From Methanobacterium sp. (GTDB lineage: Archaea; Methanobacteriota; Methanobacteria; Methanobacteriales; Methanobacteriaceae): a stretch of 10,880 bases of DNA. Below the pieces are notes generated by a model. The model saw nothing but the letters and a program-made list of their open reading frames with translations. It was not told the origin of the DNA and did not search any database. Made by a program: the position numbers and the translations under genes. This document shows positions 6,649-10,880 of the stretch, piece after piece; position 1 is the stretch's first letter, and every line of letters starts with the position of its first letter. The DNA is taken from assembly GCA_003162115.1 (NCBI GenBank), contig PMMV01000047.1, positions 11,805 through 22,684 on the forward strand, written 5' to 3'.

Positions 6649-6658
6649 ATTTTTAAAA
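6649..6658 (-). promoter_or_regulatory. Possible TATA box for moaC-hel308
   Basis: The minus strand reads TTTTAAAAAT, with a predicted start near 6627. That leaves a leader of about 17 bases holding GGAGAT before the ATG at 6610, which fits the shorter moaC start. If transcription starts there, the GTG at 6625 would lie at the extreme 5' end. The AT-rich background limits certainty. Confidence 0.35.
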
Positions 6659-6755
6659 TACCACACGATTGATAACTCTTATGCAGCTTAAGTTAATTAA
6701 CATTTTTTTAACTTTTTTAAGTTTCAAAAATTACCAATTTAACAAAAAAAACAAA

Positions 6756-6856
6756 TAAATGATTGTATATTTGATTTGAAAAAAATTGAGGAATCTCAAA
6801 TATTATTTTAGTACAGTATGATACCATAAAATATTTCAGAAAAAAACAATCATTTA
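6756..6856. repeat. 11-bp inverted repeat around the cbiD 3' end
   Basis: TAAATGATTGT at 6756-6766 is the exact reverse complement of ACAATCATTTA at 6846-6856, with 79 bases between. The right arm covers the cbiD stop codon (6850-6852) and the left arm lies beyond the terminator hairpin. A transcript could fold the two arms together and protect its 3' end. Both arms are AT-rich, so chance is a real alternative. Confidence 0.3.
6779..6799 (-). terminator. Hairpin plus T-run terminator after cbiD
   Basis: On the minus strand TTGAG and CTCAA pair around a four-base loop, immediately followed by seven T. This lies about 50 bases past the cbiD stop and before moaC. It looks like an intrinsic terminator; archaeal polymerases also respond to such T-runs. 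It supports moaC-hel308 being a separate transcript from the sppA-thioredoxin-cbiD run. Confidence 0.5.
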
Positions 6857-7965
6857 ATCCCTTTTTTTGATATTATGGGTGTTTTATGATTGTTATTGAG
6901 AACATCGCCTTTCATATTTACTATTATAACATCAAAATCAATTTTAAACCTTTCAGAGCAGACAATTTTAATACGTTCTGCGATGCTGTTGAAAACCGTC
7001 TGTATTATAGAATGCTCTTCTAGTAGAGCTATCATTTCTTCAGTAGTATTGGATTTGAATATTTCTGTAATTAATTTTTTATCAGCACCTGAAAGTGCAG
7101 AATGAACTGCTATTATTTCTCTTCTTCCATCGGCTATGGAATGTTTGGTATTGAATATTCCTGCAGAGATTTTTATAAGCTTTCCAGCATGTCCAAGTAA
7201 TGTTATACTTTTTACGTCTTCTTTTCCTGCTTCATTTAACATATATCCTACGAAATTCCCCATCTGGACTACCTGGTCATCATGAACTTTAAGAATGCTT
7301 TTAGCAATTCTCTCGCCAATATTTCCCGGTACAAAAACAAGATCAGTATATCCTTCAGCTACAGCAACATCGATCTGACACCTGTAAGATGTTTTATAAC
7401 TTTTTAAGTTCATTGAACGTGCAAAACCAGTTGTTCCCAGTATAGAAATACCGTCCAAAATACCAAGACGGGGATTAAGAGTCTTTTTGGCCAGTTCTTC
7501 ACCGGCAGGTACGCATATTGTTACTTCTGCTCCCATACCATCGGGTATGTTCTTTGAGAGGTTTGATATTATCATTTCTCTAGGAGTGGGATTTATTGCG
7601 GCTTCTCCTACTGGAACCTGCAAACCTGGTTTTGTAACCCTTCCAACTCCTGTGCCACCTTTAACAGTTATACCCGGAGTTTGTGTTATAATCACGTCAG
7701 CGAAGATTTCAAGGTTTTTAGTGACGTCAGGATCGTTGTATGGATATTTTATTACAGATGCCCTTCCAGAATAAGTATTTAATGTTTTTGAAACTTCAAC
7801 ACGAATATTAAGCTCACCAAAGGGTGTTTCGATGTTTACAGTTTCTACTTCGCCCTTTATGGAGAGTAGAGCTGCAAGTGCAGCTGCAGTTGCTGCACTT
7901 CCAGTGGTTATTCCATATTCAGACTCGTTTAAATGGTATCTGTCTGGAATCGCCCTGTTTTCCAT
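6850..7965 (-). CDS. cbiD: Cobalt-precorrin-5B (C1)-methyltransferase CbiD
   Basis: CbiD uses S-adenosylmethionine to methylate C1 of cobalt-precorrin-5B in the anaerobic (early cobalt) route to cobamides. The 371-residue length is usual. Signatures in order are G-I-T-T-G-S-A-A-T-A-A-A (18-29), G-G-T-G-V-G-R-V-T-K-P-G-L (103-115), P-V-G-E-A-A-I-N-P-T-P-R (118-129), K-T-L-N-P-R-L-G-I (161-169) and I-S-I-L-G-T-T-G (173-180). The Cys common in the first motif (T-T-G-S-C) is Ala here, as in many archaeal members. The ATG at 7963-7965 has no clear ribosome binding site. It begins 34 bp after the thioredoxin stop, so readthrough from that gene is likely. A terminator-like hairpin follows. No other cbi gene is in the window. 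Methanogens need corrinoid for methyltransferases. Confidence 0.93.
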   Translation of the reverse strand: MENRAIPDRYHLNESEYGITTGSAATAAALAALLSIKGEVETVNIETPFGELNIRVEVSKTLNTYSGRASVIKYPYNDPDVTKNLEIFADVIITQTPGITVKGGTGVGRVTKPGLQVPVGEAAINPTPREMIISNLSKNIPDGMGAEVTICVPAGEELAKKTLNPRLGILDGISILGTTGFARSMNLKSYKTSYRCQIDVAVAEGYTDLVFVPGNIGERIAKSILKVHDDQVVQMGNFVGYMLNEAGKEDVKSITLLGHAGKLIKISAGIFNTKHSIADGRREIIAVHSALSGADKKLITEIFKSNTTEEMIALLEEHSIIQTVFNSIAERIKIVCSERFKIDFDVIIVNMKGDVLNNNHKTPIISKKGIK

Positions 7966-7999
7966 GTTAATTCAGATATCTTTTTTATATTAAACTTAT

Positions 8000-8269
8000 C
8001 TAAGTCTTTTTTTCTGCCATTTCTTCTTTGATAGCTTCTAAAAGCTCTTCTTTTCCAGGAGCACCAACAAATCGTACGACTCCGTTTAATGCTATGGCGG
8101 GAACAGCCATTAGGCCATATTCTCTTGCTTTTTCCTGGTCAACCATTATATCTATTTTTTCTACTTCTATGTCGTCTACCATATCTTTTTGGACATCTTC
8201 CACCAGTTGGACAGCCATTGGACAGTATGGACAAGATGGGGATGTAAATACTTCAATTTTAACTACCAT
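8000..8269 (-). CDS. Small thioredoxin/glutaredoxin-like protein (CPYC)
   Basis: The 89-residue single-domain protein has the thioredoxin fold. It opens V-K-I-E-V-F-T-S-P-S, then the redox motif C13-P-Y-C16, with a cis-Pro segment M-A-V-P57-A. CPYC is the glutaredoxin-type motif, but the small archaeal proteins of this group act as thioredoxins or thiol-disulfide oxidoreductases; from memory the closest studied relatives are MTH807/MTH895 and MJ0307. I place the start at the ATG 8267-8269 because AGAGGTGA lies five bases upstream. The longer frame starts at a GTG (8276-8278) that is part of that ribosome binding site. It is cytoplasmic, with no signal. It lies between sppA (60 bp upstream) and cbiD (34 bp downstream), all on the minus strand. 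Its target proteins are unknown. Confidence 0.88.
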   Translation of the reverse strand: MVVKIEVFTSPSCPYCPMAVQLVEDVQKDMVDDIEVEKIDIMVDQEKAREYGLMAVPAIALNGVVRFVGAPGKEELLEAIKEEMAEKKT

Positions 8270-8329
8270 ATTTTTCACCTCTGAATAAATAAAATATTTT
8301 TCACATTTTTTTTTTTAAAACATAATCAT

Positions 8330-9274
8330 TTAATAAATTGAAGGGAGATTAAAGTTGTTAATGGTACCGTTCTCCAAGTTGTTACCAATACCCATTCCAA
8401 TTGAATATGCTATTCGTGAAGAAAGGTTATTTAGGATATTTAGAATGCCCGATGATGGTGATATGGTGATTACATTGTAATTTCCTTTTATTCCACCTAG
8501 TTTTGCAGCCACATCAAGTGCACTGGTTTTTCCACCAGTTCCATCTACCAGCTTTACATCCTTAGCCTGTGTTCCGGTATATATTTTACCCTGGGCTATA
8601 CTTTCTGTGTAATTTTTATCAAGATGCCTGTTTTCTGAAACAATGTTTATAAAATGATCATAATCTTTATCAACAATTCCCTGGAGCATATTCTTTTCTG
8701 CAGTTGTTAGAGGCCTGTAATCTGCACCCATATCCTTATACTGACCAGCTTTTATAGATGACTTGTTGATACCATTTTCCTCATAATATTTTGAAAGGTC
8801 TGTGATTGGCATTATAACTCCAATACTTCCTACCATGGATGATGGGCTTGCAATGATTTTATCTGCAGATGATGCTGCAAGATAAGCTCCAGAAGCACCT
8901 ACATCGCTTATCCAGACTACAACTGGTTTTTTACTATTTTTGATGGTGTTCATGATCTCTTCACTAGCAACAGGAGATCCTCCAGGACTGTCGACATCTA
9001 TAAGAATTGAACTTACAGAACTATCAGATTCTGCCTTTGAAATAGCATCTTGCATCATTTCAGGAGAAATAATATTTTGGCCTGATGAGGATGTTGTTCC
9101 ATATCCAATTTCTCCTTGTAATGGTATATCTGCTACAGTGTCACCATTGGGGGCAGAATCAAATTTGCTGCTGCTGAAACTACCTACTAATGTTAAAAAT
9201 CCTATCATGAGCAGGGATAATATGAATAATCCTCCAACAATAATGGATATAACTATTTTGGTGTCTTTTTTCAT
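8330..9274 (-). CDS. sppA: Signal peptide peptidase SppA (S49 family)
   Basis: The 314-residue membrane-anchored serine protease of family S49 degrades signal peptides left in the membrane after secretion. After M-K-K-D-T-K comes one hydrophobic segment (about 7-31), then an extracytoplasmic domain. Core signatures are D-V-D-S-P-G-G-S (93-100), the nucleophile in D-V-G-A-S128-G-A-Y, and S-M-V-G-S-I-G-V (146-153). K180 in G-Q-Y-K-D-M is the general base, 52 residues after the Ser, the same spacing as the Ser-Lys dyad of Bacillus subtilis SppA. The length fits the short, single-domain SppA of Gram-positives and archaea. The ATG follows AGGAT by about five bases. It is divergent from aroK across 510 bp and probably heads the sppA-thioredoxin-cbiD run. 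Confidence 0.92.
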   Translation of the reverse strand: MKKDTKIVISIIVGGLFILSLLMIGFLTLVGSFSSSKFDSAPNGDTVADIPLQGEIGYGTTSSSGQNIISPEMMQDAISKAESDSSVSSILIDVDSPGGSPVASEEIMNTIKNSKKPVVVWISDVGASGAYLAASSADKIIASPSSMVGSIGVIMPITDLSKYYEENGINKSSIKAGQYKDMGADYRPLTTAEKNMLQGIVDKDYDHFINIVSENRHLDKNYTESIAQGKIYTGTQAKDVKLVDGTGGKTSALDVAAKLGGIKGNYNVITISPSSGILNILNNLSSRIAYSIGMGIGNNLENGTINNFNLPSIY

Positions 9275-9306
9275 TTGAATCCTGCTTAAGACTTAATAGA
9301 AATTTT

Positions 9307-9330
9307 TGTTGTGATCCATCTATAACAACA
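9307..9330. repeat. Inverted repeat in the sppA leader
   Basis: TGTTGT (9307-9312) and ACAACA (9325-9330) are exact inverse complements around a 12-base spacer. They lie between the predicted sppA start site and its ATG, at the beginning of the leader. This could be an operator half-site pair or a short RNA hairpin. Confidence 0.3.
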
Positions 9331-9353
9331 GATATCTTGTTAGTTTTAGATGA

Positions 9354-9362
9354 TTTTATAAA
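9354..9362 (-). promoter_or_regulatory. Possible TATA box for sppA
   Basis: The minus strand reads TTTATAAAA, one of the best TATA matches in the window. The predicted start near 9332 leaves a leader of about 58 bases with the TGTTGT/ACAACA inverted repeat at its beginning and AGGAT before the ATG at 9274. Confidence 0.45.
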
Positions 9363-9711
9363 TGTATCAACATTATTTATTCATTAGTCTATTAGATATT
9401 ACATTATTATTTTGTCTGCAAAGTAATATAAATCTACTATTTCATTTATATTAATTATTTCCCATTCTCATTAGATGATAAATATTTGTCGTAAATAAAA
9501 AGATCTCATGAAATCCCTAAAATAAGTCTTGTTAAGTAATATATCTTTTATTTGATTATTGAAATATGATAAATATTGGAATTAATATAAAAACCATTAA
9601 TATATAAAAAAAATCAGTTTAAATATCATTTATAATCTGAAATCATTTATATTATCCAAAATCTATACTATTATAAACTATTATTAAAATGAAAAGCTAT
9701 TATATAAGAAT

Positions 9712-9800
9712 TGATCAATATACGAATTCTTAATTGTTTTATTGCTCAAAAAAATTTATATTTATTGATCAATTACTAAAATGAATGATCAAGGTGATCA
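9712..9800. promoter_or_regulatory. Cluster of four TGATCA palindromes at the aroK promoter
   Basis: TGATCA occurs at 9712-9717, 9766-9771, 9786-9791 and 9795-9800. The first two are part of a longer perfect palindrome, ATTGATCAAT (9710-9719 and 9764-9773), 54 bases apart and flanking the TATA box. The last overlaps the ribosome binding site and is explained by it. Repeated dyads on both sides of a TATA box suggest a repressor operator; the regulator is unknown. Confidence 0.4.
9755..9762 (+). promoter_or_regulatory. TATA box for aroK
   Basis: TTTATATT follows an A-rich BRE-like stretch. Counting about 25 bases from its centre puts the transcript start near 9783-9787. A start there leaves a short leader with the AAGGTGATC ribosome site (9791-9799) and favours the TTG at 9803 over the ATG at 9785 as the real aroK start. 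Confidence 0.5.
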
Positions 9801-9802
9801 AG

Positions 9803-10711
9803 TTGAAGACAACTGTACAATCTCCAGGTTCTGCCACTATAATAAATGCAATATCAACAGGATGCGGTTCTGCATTTGGTATAAAACTTTACGTTACAGC
9901 TGAAGTTGAATTGAAAGGATCAAATCCATCATCAATTATCTGCAATACCGATGCTAATATTGATACCACTCTCATGGAATTGTGTGTCAGAAGAGTGGTT
10001 GAGAAGTTTAAACAACATTATAAATTGAATGAAATTGAAACAGGATTTTCTGTTAAAACAAGTTCAACGCTTCCTGTAGCCTCCGGTCTTTCAAGCAGTA
10101 GTGCAACATCGAACGCTATTGTAATGGCAACAGCAAATGCTTTAATGAATGAATACGAAGTTAAATCCAATTCAATTGACTTTAACGATCTTGAACTGCT
10201 GAATATAGGGGTTGATGCATCTTTAGAAGCAGGGGTAACCATTACTGGAGCATTTGATGATGCGAGTGCATCATATTTTGGTGGTCTCACCATCACCAAT
10301 AACACAGAGAGGATGATCCTCAAGATGGAGGATATGCATCAACAAATTATATTAGTATATATGCCCAATAGAAATTCACACACTGCACAATCTGATGTGA
10401 GGCGTATGAAACTCATTGCCCCACAGGTTAAACTGGCCTTTAAAGAAGCTTTAAATGGGGATATATGCAATGCAATGACTCTAAATGGACTCTTGTACTG
10501 TGCATCACTTGGGTTTAATCCAGTAATGGCATTGGATGCTATAGAGGCTGGTGCAAATGCGGCTGGACTTTCTGGAACAGGTCCGTCATTTGTTGCAATC
10601 ACATCTCAAAAAAATGTTGAAGATGTTGTAGATGCATGGAGCTCTCAGCCCGGACAGATCATACGTACAGAGGTTGAAAATGAAGGTACCAGGGTGATTT
10701 CCAGTGGATAG
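9803..10711 (+). CDS. aroK: Shikimate kinase, archaeal GHMP type
   Basis: The enzyme phosphorylates shikimate to shikimate-3-phosphate in aromatic amino acid synthesis. It is the archaeal GHMP-superfamily form, unrelated to bacterial AroK. With a TTG start (9803-9805) it has 302 residues and begins [12 protein letters not shown], as family members do. The GHMP ATP loop is [11 protein letters not shown] (91-101), and motif 3 is [10 protein letters not shown] (253-262). The longer frame from ATG 9785 adds six residues that cover the ribosome binding site AAGGTGATC, which sits three bases before TTG. The TATA position also favours the TTG. The stop overlaps the chorismate mutase start by 8 bp, a strong sign of coupling. 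A TGATCA cluster at the promoter may regulate it. Confidence 0.92.
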   Translation: MKTTVQSPGSATIINAISTGCGSAFGIKLYVTAEVELKGSNPSSIICNTDANIDTTLMELCVRRVVEKFKQHYKLNEIETGFSVKTSSTLPVASGLSSSSATSNAIVMATANALMNEYEVKSNSIDFNDLELLNIGVDASLEAGVTITGAFDDASASYFGGLTITNNTERMILKMEDMHQQIILVYMPNRNSHTAQSDVRRMKLIAPQVKLAFKEALNGDICNAMTLNGLLYCASLGFNPVMALDAIEAGANAAGLSGTGPSFVAITSQKNVEDVVDAWSSQPGQIIRTEVENEGTRVISSG

Positions 10712-10880
10712 GGAAGAAGCTTCAAAACTGCTTCAGGATTCAAGAATTAAAATAGATGAAATGGATGAGAAGTTAATAGATCTCATTGAGAAAAGAACAT
10801 CACTTGCCCGTGATATTGTTAATGCCAAGTTAGTTCTTGGCATTGAAATTGAAGACAAAAAACGGGAAGAATATATCCAC
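10704..10880 (+). CDS. Chorismate mutase, AroQ type (partial, 5' end)
   Basis: The first 59 codons of an AroQ-fold chorismate mutase are present; the 3' end is outside the window. The enzyme converts chorismate to prephenate for Phe and Tyr. The sequence [15 protein letters not shown] is the standard helix-1 pattern. R14, R31, K42, D51 and R54 line up with the E. coli active-site residues R11, R28, K39, D48 and R51. The GTG start (10704-10706) lies inside the aroK tail, overlapping it by 8 bp. GGTGAT five bases upstream, within the aroK coding sequence, serves as its ribosome binding site. Whether further domains follow cannot be seen. Confidence 0.9.
   Translation, partial: MDREEASKLLQDSRIKIDEMDEKLIDLIEKRTSLARDIVNAKLVLGIEIEDKKREEYIH

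Larger units (their letters stand above)
9275..9802. other. Divergent intergenic region between sppA and aroK
   Basis: About 510 bases of very AT-rich DNA separate the two divergent genes. The left end carries the sppA leader, its inverted repeat and TATA box. The right end carries the aroK TATA box and a cluster of TGATCA palindromes. The central part (about 9380-9700) holds many ATAAAT/ATTATA tracts and no protein-like frame, tRNA or GC-rich structured RNA that I could see. Confidence 0.6.

Noticed and set aside
8940..9278. 112-codon open frame on the + strand opposite sppA
   Set aside because: It lies entirely antisense to the clearly identified sppA, has low-complexity Ser/Ile-rich translation and no ribosome binding site.
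9380..9700. Possible small RNA or origin-like AT-rich tract between sppA and aroK
   Set aside because: There are no GC-rich stems, no C/D or H/ACA box pairs and no repeated origin-recognition motifs; it reads as ordinary AT-rich spacer.
9814..9819. TGTACA near the aroK start, resembling the TrpY (TRP box) site of M. thermautotrophicus
   Set aside because: It is a single 6-bp palindrome inside the coding region; the same motif occurs by chance elsewhere in the window (for example at 1970-1975), and tandem boxes are absent.

Overview
The window looks like the chromosome of an AT-rich, mesophilic methanogenic archaeon of the order Methanobacteriales, most likely Methanobacterium or a close relative. 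The reasons are the archaeal GHMP-type shikimate kinase, two copies of the methanogen family DUF2115/UPF0305, a DUF2098 protein, an archaeal Hel308 helicase, cbiD, Shine-Dalgarno motifs of the GGAGGTGATC type, and archaeal TATA boxes. From memory, the order aroK/chorismate mutase - thioredoxin - cbiD - moaC - Hel308 - two UPF0305 genes resembles the MTH804-MTH812 stretch of Methanothermobacter thermautotrophicus. I could not check this.

Layout. (1) Bases 1-51 are the last codons of a sensor histidine kinase. (2) Bases 263-892 hold a PRC-barrel protein and a DUF2098 protein on the + strand. The second meets a convergent coiled-coil gene (889-1395, minus) at a shared TTAA stop. (3) Bases 1396-1968 are gene-poor. 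They are followed by a previously unmarked DUF488 pseudogene (1969-2368) with four nonsense codons and one frameshift, then an intact but strongly divergent DUF488-like gene (2394-2699). (4) Bases 2780-3949 are two tandem DUF2115 genes on the minus strand. Both are 177 residues and carry the same three cysteines at the same positions. (5) Bases 4022-9274 form a minus-strand run read from right to left: sppA (membrane peptidase), a small CPYC thioredoxin/glutaredoxin, cbiD (cobamide synthesis), moaC (molybdopterin synthesis) and Hel308 (replication/repair helicase). (6) A 510-bp AT-rich divergent promoter region separates sppA from aroK and a chorismate mutase on the + strand. Those two overlap by 8 bp and the second runs off the window end.

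How the genes work together. aroK and chorismate mutase belong to one pathway, from shikimate to chorismate and on to prephenate for Phe/Tyr, and are probably translationally coupled. cbiD supplies the corrinoid used by methyltransferases of methanogenesis, and moaC supplies the pterin cofactor for formylmethanofuran and formate dehydrogenases. moaC and hel308 are 33 bp apart and probably share a transcript. The rest is a mix of housekeeping genes and poorly known genes.

No mobile element, CRISPR array, tRNA or rRNA is visible. I found no convincing new multi-gene system. The strongest unusual signals are the DUF488 pseudogene beside its divergent homologue, the tandem DUF2115 pair, a TGATCA palindrome cluster at the aroK promoter, and several start codons better placed by their ribosome binding sites than by the longest frame.
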